A program made the position numbers and the translations under genes. Below the pieces are notes generated by a model. The model searched no databases, was not told where the DNA came from, and saw only the letters and a program-made list of their open reading frames with translations. From the NCBI GenBank assembly GCA_022711355.1, contig JAKLFE010000002.1, forward strand, positions 1 through 64,000: a stretch of DNA of 64,000 bases, given 5' to 3'. This DNA comes from Spirochaetota bacterium (lineage in GTDB: Bacteria > Spirochaetota > Spirochaetia > Treponematales > Rectinemataceae). This document shows, piece after piece, positions 8,342 through 17,358 of this stretch; the stretch's first letter is position 1; every line of letters begins with the position of its first letter.

Positions 8342-9514
8342 TCAGGTAGCGGAGTTCAGGAGCTCGCTCAGGCCGATGAGGAGGATGGTCGCCGCGACGA
8401 CGGCCGCGGCGATGGCCTCGAGGCCGACCCTGATAGCCAGGAAGCCGTAGGCCGGGGGCACCAGGGTCGCCCCGCCGTAGGCGAAGGCCACCTGCCGCCC
8501 CACGACTCGCCGGGCCGTCGCCTCGTCGAAGCGGCGGGGCGTCTCGTGCATGAGGCAGGGGTAGACCGGGGCGCAGCCGAGGCCGAGGAGGGCGAGCCCG
8601 GCCGCCGAGATCCAGAGGGCATCCCCGAGGAAGGCGCCGGCCCCGAACAGGCAGCCCCCCGCGAGGGCTAGGCCGAGGCCGAGGCGCACCATGCGCCGGT
8701 TGCCCAGGCGGTCTGCTATCGCCCCGGTGAGGAAGCGCCCGGCCATGATCGTCCCGTAAAAAAGGGAGAGGAGGAGGCCGGCCCTCGGCTGGGCCAGGCC
8801 CCGCGCGTCGACGAGGATCGAGGCGGCCCAGAGCCCGATGCCCGATTCCACCGCGAGGTAGAGGAGGTAGAGGACCGGGCCGAGCCAGGCAGCCCAGGGC
8901 GGGGCGGCGCCGGGCGCGGGCCGGGCCTCCTCGAGCTCGGGCGGCCGTCGCGGGACCGCCCCCTCGCGCCGCCATAAGGGGAGGCTCGCCCAGAAGATCG
9001 CGGCCAGGGAGAGCTGCAGGACCGCGATCGCGCGGTAGCCCGAGGCCCAGCCGGGGCCCGCGACCGCGCTCGCCATGATGGCCGGCCCGATCGTGGCGCC
9101 GACCCCCCAGAAGCCGTGGAGCCAGTTCATATGCCGCGAGGAGTAGTGCTCCGCGACGAAGTGGTTCAGTCCCGCGTCCACCGAGCCGGCGCCGAATCCC
9201 AGGGGCAGGGCGAGGGCGTAGAGCCAGGCGATCGAGGGCGCCAGGGAGTAGCCGAGGAAAGCGCCGCCGGTGAGGAGGCAGGACAGGAGGACCACCAGCC
9301 CCGTGCCCAAGCGCTCGAGGACCCGGGCCGCGGCGAGGCCCGAGAGGAGGGAGCAGATCGTCGCGACCACGGTCACCGGAGCGATGGCGTCGACGGGGAG
9401 GCCCCAGCCGCGGCGCATCGCTGGCCAGGCCACGCCGAGGCAGGAGTCGGGGATGCCGAGGCTGATGAAGGCGGCGTAGATGAGGACGAGGAGGAGGGCC
9501 GTTTTGTTTCGCAT
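8342..9514 (-). CDS. Major facilitator superfamily permease
   Basis: A 390-residue protein with about twelve hydrophobic helices. I chose ATG 9514 rather than the TTG at 9538, because the latter would put the operator palindrome inside the gene. The cytoplasmic loop after helix 2 (AARVLERLGTGLVVL) and the mid-protein charged loop fit the MFS. The LNHFVAEHY and WLHGFWGVGATIGP segments recall the fucose-permease-like FHS group. A LacI-type operator in its promoter suggests a carbohydrate or related solute. Substrate is not determined. The product sits in the inner membrane. Confidence 0.82.
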   Translation of the reverse strand: MRNKTALLLVLIYAAFISLGIPDSCLGVAWPAMRRGWGLPVDAIAPVTVVATICSLLSGLAAARVLERLGTGLVVLLSCLLTGGAFLGYSLAPSIAWLYALALPLGFGAGSVDAGLNHFVAEHYSSRHMNWLHGFWGVGATIGPAIMASAVAGPGWASGYRAIAVLQLSLAAIFWASLPLWRREGAVPRRPPELEEARPAPGAAPPWAAWLGPVLYLLYLAVESGIGLWAASILVDARGLAQPRAGLLLSLFYGTIMAGRFLTGAIADRLGNRRMVRLGLGLALAGGCLFGAGAFLGDALWISAAGLALLGLGCAPVYPCLMHETPRRFDEATARRVVGRQVAFAYGGATLVPPAYGFLAIRVGLEAIAAAVVAATILLIGLSELLNSAT

Positions 9515-9523
9515 GACGCGCGG

Positions 9524-9552
9524 ATGGTAGTCCTGCAACGCGTTGCAGGCAA
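9524..9552 (-). promoter_or_regulatory. MFS gene promoter with LacI-type palindrome filling the spacer
   Basis: Read on the minus strand: -35 TTGCCT (9552-9547), 17-bp spacer, -10 TACCAT (9529-9524). A perfect 16-bp palindrome CTGCAACGCGTTGCAG occupies 9533-9548, almost exactly the spacer. The central CG with flanking arms is typical of LacI-family operators. It differs from the operators of the LacI gene at 31.6 kb, so the repressor is probably encoded outside this window. The predicted leader is only two or three bases. Confidence 0.65.
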
Positions 9553-9566
9553 GCGGTCGAGGACCG

Positions 9567-10184
9567 CTAGAAGGCGGTCCGCACGAGCCGCGCGACCCGC
9601 TCGCGCCGGCCCTCGGCGGGCAGGTACTCGGGCTTGCTCACCAGGAGGCTGGCCAGGCCGTGGACCTTCGCCCAGAAGCCCAGGAGGATCTCGCCCTCGC
9701 TCAGGCCGGGGAAGCGCGGCGCGAGGGGACGGGCGGCCTCGGCGAGGAGGGCGTAGCCGTCCCGCTCCCCCGATCCCCCCTCGCGAGCCTCCGCGCAGGC
9801 CGTTCCCGTGAAGAGGGAGACGATGGCCTCTCCCTGGAAGCCGATCCGCTCCGAGAGGATCTGGAAGAGGAGGAGGACCTCGGGATTGTCGAGGAAGAAG
9901 CCGACATAGGCCTCGCCGAGGCGATACAGCCGCTCCTCCGGGTCAGCGACTCCCTCGATCCCCGCGGCGAGGGCGGCGTCGAAGCGGGCTTGGTCCTCGC
10001 GGACGATGGCGAGGATGAGCTCCTCCCGGGAGGCGAAGTGGCGGTAGGGCGCGTTGTGGCTCACCCCGAGGCCCTGGGCGAGCTTGCGGAGGGAGAAGTG
10101 CGCGTAGCCTTCGGAAATGAGAAGGCTCCGCCCCTCGGCGAGGAGGGATGCGCGGAGATTCGGGTGGTGGTAGTCGGTGGGCAT
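9567..10184 (-). CDS. TetR/AcrR-family transcriptional regulator
   Basis: A 205-residue protein. The N-terminal 60 residues form the TetR helix-turn-helix (FSLRKLAQGLGVSHNAPYRHF). The C-terminal ligand domain resembles the WHG-type TetR_C group. It is divergent from two flavodoxin-fold genes, with two 17-bp operator-like repeats between them, one covering both -35 boxes. It therefore probably represses itself and the flavoprotein genes until a ligand, perhaps an electrophile or quinone, binds. The ligand idea is inference from what such flavoproteins usually reduce. Start ATG 10184 has no Shine-Dalgarno and sits 6 bases after a -10 box. Confidence 0.88.
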   Translation of the reverse strand: MPTDYHHPNLRASLLAEGRSLLISEGYAHFSLRKLAQGLGVSHNAPYRHFASREELILAIVREDQARFDAALAAGIEGVADPEERLYRLGEAYVGFFLDNPEVLLLFQILSERIGFQGEAIVSLFTGTACAEAREGGSGERDGYALLAEAARPLAPRFPGLSEGEILLGFWAKVHGLASLLVSKPEYLPAEGRRERVARLVRTAF

Positions 10185-10190
10185 GGCGGA

Positions 10191-10263
10191 AGCATAGCGG
10201 AAGGTGTTGACACTGACAACATCTTCTCGCTATATTCGCTCCTGGTTGTTGACACTGCCAACA
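10191..10263. promoter_or_regulatory. Divergent tetR/flavoprotein promoters with two direct operator copies
   Basis: Operator 1 (10205-10221) and operator 2 (10247-10263) match TGTTGACACTGnCAACA, an imperfect palindrome with TGTTG/CAACA arms. Their starts are 42 bp apart, four helical turns. Plus-strand promoter: TTGACA (10207-10212), 18 bp, TATATT (10231-10236), serving the flavoproteins. Minus-strand promoter: TTGTCA (10219-10214), 17 bp, TATGCT (10196-10191), serving tetR, whose ATG follows 6 bases later. Operator 1 covers both -35 boxes; operator 2 lies just past the flavoprotein transcription start. Confidence 0.8.
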
Positions 10264-10274
10264 TTGGAGGTCAT

Positions 10275-10826
10275 ATGAACATTCTCGGTCTGTACGACGA
10301 GAAGAACCCCGAGACGGAGGGCGCGGTGGCGGCCCTCGAGGCCTGGGCCCGTTCCGAGGGACATGCCCCTCGATTCGTCGATGCCTCGGCCCTCTCGCTC
10401 AAGCCCTGCCTCGGCTGCTTCGGCTGCTGGCTGCAGACGCCGGGATCCTGCCTGATCGGCGGCGACGAGGGGCGGGCCTTCGTCGAGGCCCTCGCCCCGG
10501 CCGATCTCTTCCTCGTGCTCACCCGCATCCCCTTCGGCTCCTTCGCGCCGGCGGTCAAGCGGACCCTCGATCGGAGCATCCCCGTCCTCCTGCCCTACTT
10601 CACCCTGCACCGGGGCGAGATGCACCACGCCCAACGCTATCGCCGGCCCCGGCGGCTCCTCCACGTCCCCTACGGCGACTACGAGGCCGAGGAGCTCGCC
10701 ACCTTCGCGGGCCTCGCCGCGGCCCACTGCGACAACCTCCTGGCGCCGCCGGCGCGGCGGCAGTTCGCCTACCGGGGCGATCCCGAAGCCCTCGTCGCCT
10801 GGGTCGCCGAGGAGCTGGCGTCATGA
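10275..10826 (+). CDS. NAD(P)H-dependent FMN reductase-like flavoprotein
   Basis: A 183-residue flavodoxin-fold protein starting at ATG 10275 behind GGAGG. The motif CLGCFGCWLQTPGSC matches the CxGCxxCxxxxPGxC segment of the iron-sulfur flavoprotein/NAD(P)H:FMN oxidoreductase group. The N-terminal MNILGLYDEKN starts the first beta strand. It probably transfers electrons from a reduced nicotinamide or ferredoxin to flavin and then to a small acceptor. The stop overlaps the ATG of the next gene by 4 bases, so the two are an operon. TetR control is strongly suggested by the operators upstream. Confidence 0.75.
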   Translation: MNILGLYDEKNPETEGAVAALEAWARSEGHAPRFVDASALSLKPCLGCFGCWLQTPGSCLIGGDEGRAFVEALAPADLFLVLTRIPFGSFAPAVKRTLDRSIPVLLPYFTLHRGEMHHAQRYRRPRRLLHVPYGDYEAEELATFAGLAAAHCDNLLAPPARRQFAYRGDPEALVAWVAEELAS

Positions 10827-11461
10827 AGGCCCTCCTCGTCAACGGCAGCCCCAAGGCCCGGGACTCGGCCTCGGGCAGCATCCTGGATAGCCTCGCCGCG
10901 GCCCTCGGCCCCGGAATGGAAACCAGGAGACTGCGGGCGATAACGGCGAAGGAGGCCGAGCCCGCCGACCTCGAGGCCGAGGTCCTGGTCCTCGCCTTCC
11001 CCCTCTACGTCGACAGCCTCCCGGCCCCACTCCTCGAATGGCTCCTCTCCTACGCCGCCCTGGCCAGGGCGCGCGGCGCGACGGCCAGGCCGGCCGCCGT
11101 CTACGCGATCTGCAACTGCGGCTTCCTCGAGGGGGCCCAGACCGAGACGGCCCTCGCCATAGTCCGGAACTTCGCCCGGAGCTCGGGGCTGCGCTGGGGC
11201 GGCGCCATCGGCCTGGGCGGCGGAGGCATGTTCGAGCCCATGGCGAAGCTGCCCCCGGAGGCCGCGATCAAGCGCCCCGTCAGCCGGGCCATGGACTGGC
11301 TCGCCGGCCTCATCCGCGGCGGCGAGGCCCCCGGCGAGGCCCGCTATGCCCAGTTCGCCTTCCCCCGCCTCGCCTACATCCTCGCGGCCCACCTGGGCTG
11401 GCGGCGACAGGCGAGGGCTAATGGGCTCAGACCGCGCGAGATCGGGAAGCGGCTCGCCTAG
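10823..11461 (+). CDS. Flavodoxin-fold NAD(P)H oxidoreductase-like protein
   Basis: A 212-residue protein opening with MKALLVNGSPKARDSASG, the phosphate-binding loop of flavodoxin-like FMN reductases. LVLAFPLYVDSLPAPLLEWL is the second flavin-contacting loop. The C-terminal 50 residues carry a hydrophobic, basic tail (FAFPRLAYILAAHLGWRRQ) that may contact the membrane or a partner. It is translationally coupled to the gene before it. The two may work as one electron-transfer unit under TetR control; the physiological acceptor is unknown. Confidence 0.75.
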   Translation: MKALLVNGSPKARDSASGSILDSLAAALGPGMETRRLRAITAKEAEPADLEAEVLVLAFPLYVDSLPAPLLEWLLSYAALARARGATARPAAVYAICNCGFLEGAQTETALAIVRNFARSSGLRWGGAIGLGGGGMFEPMAKLPPEAAIKRPVSRAMDWLAGLIRGGEAPGEARYAQFAFPRLAYILAAHLGWRRQARANGLRPREIGKRLA

Positions 11462-11485
11462 GCAGGGAGCCGGCGCAGCGGCTGG

Positions 11486-12022
11486 CTACCGAATGAGGCC
11501 TACCCCCAGGTGGCACTCCCCGCCCCCCTCGTCGCGGAGCCAGAGCTCCCCGTCCTGGATGGTGGCGGTGAGGGACATCGAACGGGCGACGAGGCCGCGC
11601 AGGCCCGCCGTCTCAGCCGGGTCGAAGCGGCGGACCTCGAGGTTGCGCCACTTCGCCAGGCCGCCGGCGATGGGATCCCACCAGAGCTCCGGCGAGGCCG
11701 AGTAGGCGTAGACGAGGACCCGCCTCGAGATGCCGCAGGCCTTGGCCAGGCGCCGGGCGTCGGGGTGGCCGAGCTCGATCCAGAGCTCGAGCTCCCCGGT
11801 CAGGTCCCGCTGCCAGAGGTCGGGCTCCTCGGTCTCGCCCAGGCCCCGCGAGAACTCGAGCCGCTCCCCCGCGTTGAGGGCGAAGGCGGCGAGGCCGATC
11901 ATCATGCGCTCCTCGGACTCGGAGGGATGGCGGGCCAAAGTGAGGGAATGCGACGCATAGTAGTTCCGGTCGAGGTCGACGATGGCGAGCTCGGCCTTGT
12001 AGATCGTGGACTTGAGGGCCAT
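11486..12022 (-). CDS. yaeQ: YaeQ family protein
   Basis: A 178-residue protein at the normal YaeQ length. The start MALKSTIYKAELAIVDLDR and the segment LTLARHPSESEERMMIGLAA are closely diagnostic of the family. YaeQ has a PD-(D/E)xK nuclease-like fold, and its role is not settled; early reports tied it to suppression of RfaH loss. The family is common in proteobacteria and patchy elsewhere. It stands alone between convergent and tandem neighbours, with no clear promoter seen. Confidence 0.88.
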   Translation of the reverse strand: MALKSTIYKAELAIVDLDRNYYASHSLTLARHPSESEERMMIGLAAFALNAGERLEFSRGLGETEEPDLWQRDLTGELELWIELGHPDARRLAKACGISRRVLVYAYSASPELWWDPIAGGLAKWRNLEVRRFDPAETAGLRGLVARSMSLTATIQDGELWLRDEGGGECHLGVGLIR

Positions 12023-12117
12023 GCCGAGGAGTCTCGCGGATAGCGGCTCGCGAGGTCAACGGGAGGAGAAGGCGGCCCCTGGTGGGCTTCCGACGCGGCC
12101 GCGCGGCCCGCGTGCGC

Positions 12118-12134
12118 CGATCGCGTCGCGATCG
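12118..12134. repeat. Short perfect palindrome in an intergenic gap
   Basis: CGATCGCG (12118-12125) and CGCGATCG (12127-12134) flank one T. The gap 12023-12189 holds nothing else recognisable. No T-run follows, so this is not a clear terminator. Confidence 0.3.
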
Positions 12135-12189
12135 ACAGCGACGAGGCCAGCGACGGAAGGCAGCGAGGGAAGCACGCCTGCGGCGCCGC

Positions 12190-12857
12190 CTAGAAATACA
12201 TGACGGTCGCCTTTTTGCTGGTTCCGTATTCCTCGTATGCGACATAGGGGGTATCGTCAGGGTCGAGGGCGAGGGAAACGTAGTAGCTGGCGCCTTCGGC
12301 GAAGCCGGCGCTGCCCACCGTCTCCCAAGCTTCGCCGCTGAACTTCATGACCGTCGCCTTTCCGGAATTCGCCTTGTCACCGTAGGCGACGTAGGGCGCC
12401 TTCCCGGTTCCGATGGCCAGCGAGGTGTAGATCGCCTCGCCTGCCGAGACACCGGCGCCGCCCTTCGGGCCCCATGCGGCTTCGGGGGAGGCGGTCATAA
12501 TCTCGCTGGCCGCGCTTTCGCCGTTGGCGTTGACCGCGGTGACGATGAAGGCGTAGGTTTTGCCGCTCGCGAGGCCGCCAACGTCCGTGGTCGTTCCGGT
12601 CGCGCTGATCCTGGTTCCGCTCGAGGCGCTGACGCTCGCGCCTCGAGCATAATACACATGATAGGCTTCCGCGCCGCTCACGGCGTTCCACGAGAGGCCG
12701 ACCTGGTGGGTCCCGGCGTCGCGCCGGCGATGACCGGGGCCTCGGGGGCTTCCGGCGCCTCCGGGTCGGGAGTCGAGCCGGCCCCGCCGCATGCCGCGAG
12801 GGCGAGCGCGGACAGCAGCCCGAAGACGAATAACGCGTTATGCGACGACCTTCTCAT
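12190..12857 (-). pseudogene. Frameshifted lipoprotein with fibronectin type III and repeat domains
   Basis: The N-terminal part starts at ATG 12857 (behind GGAGGCGGG). It encodes a lipoprotein signal ending LALAACGG, then a Pro/Glu-rich linker (TPDPEAPEAPEAPVIAGA), then shifts out of frame and stops. From about 12711 on, a second frame encodes VGLSWNAVSGAEAYHVYYA, a fibronectin type III strand pattern. After it come two copies of a roughly 45-residue repeat containing PYVAY and KATVM, the second ending abruptly at KKATVMYF. Adding one base in the GGGA/CCC stretch near 12711 joins the frames into about 222 residues. The gene is either a frameshift mutant or an assembly error. The intact product would be an outer or inner membrane lipoprotein. 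Confidence 0.7.
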
Positions 12858-13022
12858 CCCGCCTCCAATTCAACATGGCGTTAGCCGAAGTACGCATGCC
12901 ACGTCGGAGCAGCGAAATCATGTTTCTCGGGCACGGGGCGTTGTTCTTAACGCACGTCCCGCGAGGCCAGTAGTACCGGGTCGGCGGCAGGCAGGCCGCT
13001 TGCGTCTCGGCCTGAAGGAATG

Positions 13023-13053
13023 AAAAGGCCGCCCCGGACATGCCGGAGCGGCC
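13023..13053 (-). terminator. Rho-independent terminator of eno
   Basis: On the minus strand an 11-bp stem (13053-13043 with 13037-13027; GGCCGCTCCGG against CCGGGGCGGCC, one wobble pair) with a 5-base loop is followed by TTTT (13026-13023). It lies about 50 bases after the enolase stop. Confidence 0.8.
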
Positions 13054-13101
13054 CCTCCCCGAGCAGCCAGCCGGCGGCTCGGCATCACGCGGTATGCGAC
13101 C

Positions 13102-14467
<1,366 letters not shown>

Positions 14468-14504
14468 GACAAGGCCCGCGGAGCGGCCCCGGAGGGCCTT
14501 GCCC

Positions 14505-15254
14505 TCAGAGGCGGAGGCCCATGGCGATGCCCCGGGCGGGGAGGCCGGCCCAGAACTCCCCGGGCTCGGGAGCGGCCCCGGATGCGCCGCCGAGCTCCTC
14601 GAAGCCGAGCTTGCGGTAGAAGGGCAGGGCCTTCAGGTTCCGATCCGAGGTCTCGAGGTAGACGCCGGGGCAGCCCAGCTCGCGGAGCCGGCCGAGGAAG
14701 GCGGCCATGAGGAGGCCGCCGAGGCCCCGGCCCTGCCACTCGGGGAGGAGGTTGATGTGGAGGAGGGCGGGGAACTCGGGGCCGCCGAGGAGGGGCCGCC
14801 CGGGGCCGGGCTCCTTCGCCGCCGCGGCCTCCTCGGCCCGGGCGACGCGGGCGAAGCGCAGGGCCTGGGCGAAGGACTCGGGGTGGCGCCACCAGTCGTA
14901 GAGGAAGAGGCGGGCGGCGATCCGCGGCTGCCAGCGCCGCTCGAAGTCGCGGGCCTGGGCCGCGGCCCGGCTCGAGCCGACGATGTAGCCGACGGCTCGC
15001 TCCCCCGCCTCGGGGCGGGCGGGATCCCGGGGGGCCAGGGCCACGAAGCAGGACTCGGGCTCGAAGCTCGCGTAGGGGAGGCAGAAGAGCATGGCGAAGA
15101 GGCGGCGGTCCTCGAAGCGCCCGCTCCCCTCGAGGCTCTCGCCCATGAGGCCGGTCCGCCAGCAGATCTCGACGAGGTCGGGCGCGAAGCGGCCCTCGTA
15201 GGGAACGACGCGGGCTAGGCCCGCCTCGAGCGCCCCCTCCCGAGCCCCGGCCAC
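14505..15254 (-). CDS. GNAT-family N-acetyltransferase
   Basis: A 249-residue protein starting at GTG 15254, only 6 bases after the parB stop. The acetyl-CoA loop is visible as LPEWQGRGLGGLLMAAFLGRL, with the following strand GVYLETSDRNLKALPFYRKLGFEELG characteristic of GNAT proteins. The N-terminal half, with RRWQPRIAARLFLYDWWRHPESFAQA, is longer than in simple acetyltransferases. Substrate is unknown. It appears to be the last gene of parA-parB-GNAT and may be cotranscribed without a functional link to segregation. Confidence 0.8.
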   Translation of the reverse strand: MAGAREGALEAGLARVVPYEGRFAPDLVEICWRTGLMGESLEGSGRFEDRRLFAMLFCLPYASFEPESCFVALAPRDPARPEAGERAVGYIVGSSRAAAQARDFERRWQPRIAARLFLYDWWRHPESFAQALRFARVARAEEAAAAKEPGPGRPLLGGPEFPALLHINLLPEWQGRGLGGLLMAAFLGRLRELGCPGVYLETSDRNLKALPFYRKLGFEELGGASGAAPEPGEFWAGLPARGIAMGLRL

Positions 15255-15260
15255 GGCGCC

Positions 15261-16157
15261 CTACTTCCCGGAGATGACCTCGAGGATGCGCTCGAGGTCC
15301 TCGAGGCTGTAGTACTCGATCGCGATGCTGCCCTTGCTGCAGTCGCCCCGGACGCGCACCTTGGTGCCGAGGGCGCCGATGAGCCGCTCCTCGACCTCGC
15401 GGATCTCCGGCTCGCGGGGCTTCTCGGCCTTGGGCGCGGCGGCCGGCTTGGCGGAGGCACCCCGGGCCAGGGCCTGGGCGGCCGCCTCGGCCTCGCGCAC
15501 GGAGATGCCCTCGGCCACGACCCGGGCGAAGAGGAGCTCCCGCCGCACGGGGTCGGGCACGGCCAGGATGGCCCGGGCGTGGCCGGCGGTCATGGAGCCC
15601 TCGCGGAGGGAGGAGAGCATGGGCTCGGGCAGGCGCAGGAGGCGCAGGGCGTTGGCCACGGCCGGCCGGCTCTTGCCCACGGCGTCGGCCACCTCCTCCT
15701 GGGAGAGGTTCCCCAGCTCCATGAGCTGGCGGTAGGCCTCGGCCTCCTCGACGGGATTGAGGTCCTCGCGCTGGACGTTCTCGATGAGGGCTATCTCGAG
15801 GCGCTTCTCGGGGCTGAACTCGCGGACGATGACGGGCACCTCGCCCAGGCCCGCCCGCTCGGCGGCCCGATAGCGGCGCTCCCCCGCCACGATGCGGTAG
15901 CTCCCGTCCCCCGCGTCCTCGACGAGGATGGGCTGGATGAGGCCGTGGCGCTTGAGCGACTCGGCGAGCTCGGCCAGGGCCTGCTCGGAGAAGGTCTTGC
16001 GGGGCTGGTCGGGATTGGGCTTAAGGCGGTGGAGGGGGAGGCGGAGTATGCCCTCGCCCTTCTCCTCGGCTCCCTGGCCGAGGGCGAGGGGGACGGGCTC
16101 CGGCTCGGGGATGAGGGCGCCCAGCCCCTTGCCCAGCCCGAACTGGGGCTTAGCCAC
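15261..16157 (-). CDS. parB: Chromosome partitioning protein ParB
   Basis: A 298-residue ParB/Spo0J. Residues about 40-130 form the ParB/Srx CTPase domain, with box II GERRYRAAERAGLGEVPVIV preceded by NPDQPRKTF. The central helix-turn-helix (LSQEEVADAVGKSRPAVANALRLL) binds parS, and a C-terminal dimerisation domain follows. It overlaps parA by 8 bases. Two parS-consensus sites occur at 62704-62719 and 62750-62765 in this window, about 46 kb away. The protein slides from parS and loads SMC at the origin region. Confidence 0.96.
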   Translation of the reverse strand: MAKPQFGLGKGLGALIPEPEPVPLALGQGAEEKGEGILRLPLHRLKPNPDQPRKTFSEQALAELAESLKRHGLIQPILVEDAGDGSYRIVAGERRYRAAERAGLGEVPVIVREFSPEKRLEIALIENVQREDLNPVEEAEAYRQLMELGNLSQEEVADAVGKSRPAVANALRLLRLPEPMLSSLREGSMTAGHARAILAVPDPVRRELLFARVVAEGISVREAEAAAQALARGASAKPAAAPKAEKPREPEIREVEERLIGALGTKVRVRGDCSKGSIAIEYYSLEDLERILEVISGK

Positions 16158-16971
16158 GCGCCGCGTCCTTGGAGGGGGCGGAGGAACCCTGCTGGGCCGC
16201 CGCGGGCGGGGAGGCGGCCTCCCGCTCGAGGAGCTCGGCGGCCAGGGCCTCGTAGCTCTTCGCGCCGATGCAGGCGGGGTCGTAGAGGCAGATGGGCAGG
16301 CCGTGGGAGGGGGCCTCGGAGAGGCGGACGTTGCGCGGCACGATGGTCTTGAAGACCCGGTCCTTGAAGTAGCCGGTCACCTGCTGCACGACCTCCTGGG
16401 CGAGCTTGGTGCGGGAGTCGTACATCGTGAAGAAGATCCCCCCCACCTTGAGGTCGCGGTTCATCTGCTTCTGGACGAGGCTGACCGTCTGGAGGATGAG
16501 GGAGAGGCCCTCGAGGGCGAAGTACTCGGTCTGGAGGGGCACGAGGACCTCGTCGGCGGCCACGAGGCCGTTCAGGGTAAGGATGCCGAGCGAGGGAGGG
16601 CAGTCGATGAGGATGTAGTCGTACTGGGCCGAGACCGCCGCCAGGGCCCGCTTGAGGTACTCGTTGCGGTCGGGCTTGTCGACGAGCTCGACCGTGGCGC
16701 CGGAGAGGTCGATGGAGGAGGGGGCCAGCTCGAGCCACTCGACCTTGGTGGGGGCGATGATGCTGGCCATCTCGGCCTGGCCCGAGATGACGTGGTAGAT
16801 GCCCTTCCCGCTCGAGGAGCCGCCCACGCCGCTGGTCAGGTTGGCCTGCGAGTCGAAATCGACCAGGAGGGTGCGCTTGCCCGCGAGGGCCAGGTAGGCC
16901 CCGATGTTGATGGCGCTCGTGGTCTTGCCCACGCCGCCCTTCTGGTTGACGAAAACGATGGTTCGCGCCAT
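16150..16971 (-). CDS. parA: Chromosome partitioning ATPase ParA/Soj
   Basis: A 273-residue ParA of the short chromosomal type without an N-terminal DNA-binding extension. The deviant Walker A is VNQKGGVGKTTSAINIG, and the Walker B region is YDYILIDCPPSLGILTLN. The C-terminal 25 residues are Ala/Pro-rich. It acts with ParB to segregate the origin. Start ATG 16971 follows a GAGG-type ribosome site, with a promoter at 16998-17026. It is divergent from the NifU-like gene. Confidence 0.96.
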   Translation of the reverse strand: MARTIVFVNQKGGVGKTTSAINIGAYLALAGKRTLLVDFDSQANLTSGVGGSSSGKGIYHVISGQAEMASIIAPTKVEWLELAPSSIDLSGATVELVDKPDRNEYLKRALAAVSAQYDYILIDCPPSLGILTLNGLVAADEVLVPLQTEYFALEGLSLILQTVSLVQKQMNRDLKVGGIFFTMYDSRTKLAQEVVQQVTGYFKDRVFKTIVPRNVRLSEAPSHGLPICLYDPACIGAKSYEALAAELLEREAASPPAAAQQGSSAPSKDAARG

Positions 16972-16997
16972 GACGCCTCACTACGCAGAGTTCCGCC

Positions 16998-17026
16998 ATT
17001 GTAGCACAGCCCGGCCCGGCCTCCAA
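16998..17026 (-). promoter_or_regulatory. parA-parB promoter
   Basis: Minus strand: TTGGAG (17026-17021), 17-bp spacer ending TGC (extended -10), TACAAT (17003-16998). Confidence 0.6.
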
Positions 17027-17046
17027 GGGCGAGGCGGGCTTCGGCC

Positions 17047-17076
17047 TTGACCCCTCCGGGCGCCGATGGCTACATT
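17047..17076 (+). promoter_or_regulatory. Promoter of the NifU-like gene
   Basis: TTGACC (17047-17052), 18-bp spacer, TACATT (17071-17076), giving a leader of about 12 bases that contains AAGGAG. Confidence 0.6.
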
Positions 17077-17094
17077 CTGGGGCAAGGAGTCCCC

Positions 17095-17322
17095 ATGCTC
17101 ATCGAGAAGGTCAAGCGCGCCATCCAGGACGTCCGCCCCTCCCTCCAGGCGGACGGCGGCGATATCGAGTTCGTTTCCGTGGACGAGACCAGCGGGATCG
17201 TCAAGGTCAGGCTCACCGGGGCCTGCAACGGCTGCCCCATGGCCACCATGACCCTCAAGCAGGGCGTGGAGAGCTACCTCAAGAAGACCGTCCCGGAAGT
17301 CAAGGAAGTCGTCCAGGCCTGA
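17095..17322 (+). CDS. NifU-like Fe-S cluster scaffold domain protein
   Basis: A 75-residue stand-alone NifU C-terminal (Nfu) domain. Start ATG 17095 follows CAAGGAGT. QADGGDIEFVSVDE and the cysteine pair in GACNGCPMATMTLK are diagnostic; the CxxC binds a transient 4Fe-4S cluster for transfer to apoproteins. It lacks the A-type N-terminal domain of NfuA and the NifU N-terminal scaffold. It is divergent from parA and has its own promoter. Confidence 0.92.
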   Translation: MLIEKVKRAIQDVRPSLQADGGDIEFVSVDETSGIVKVRLTGACNGCPMATMTLKQGVESYLKKTVPEVKEVVQA

Positions 17323-17358
17323 GCCGCGCCGGCCGGCCCCCGCCGGGCGCGGGCCGGC

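Noticed and set aside
9515-9538. TTG start at 9538 for the MFS permease
   Set aside because: It would add 8 residues overlapping the operator and promoter. ATG 9514 starts right at the first membrane helix.
12826-12888. TAACGCGTTATGC and GGCGTTAGCC near the start of the frameshifted lipoprotein, resembling attC ends
   Set aside because: They overlap the coding start of the lipoprotein, and orientation and spacing do not make a consistent attC fold.
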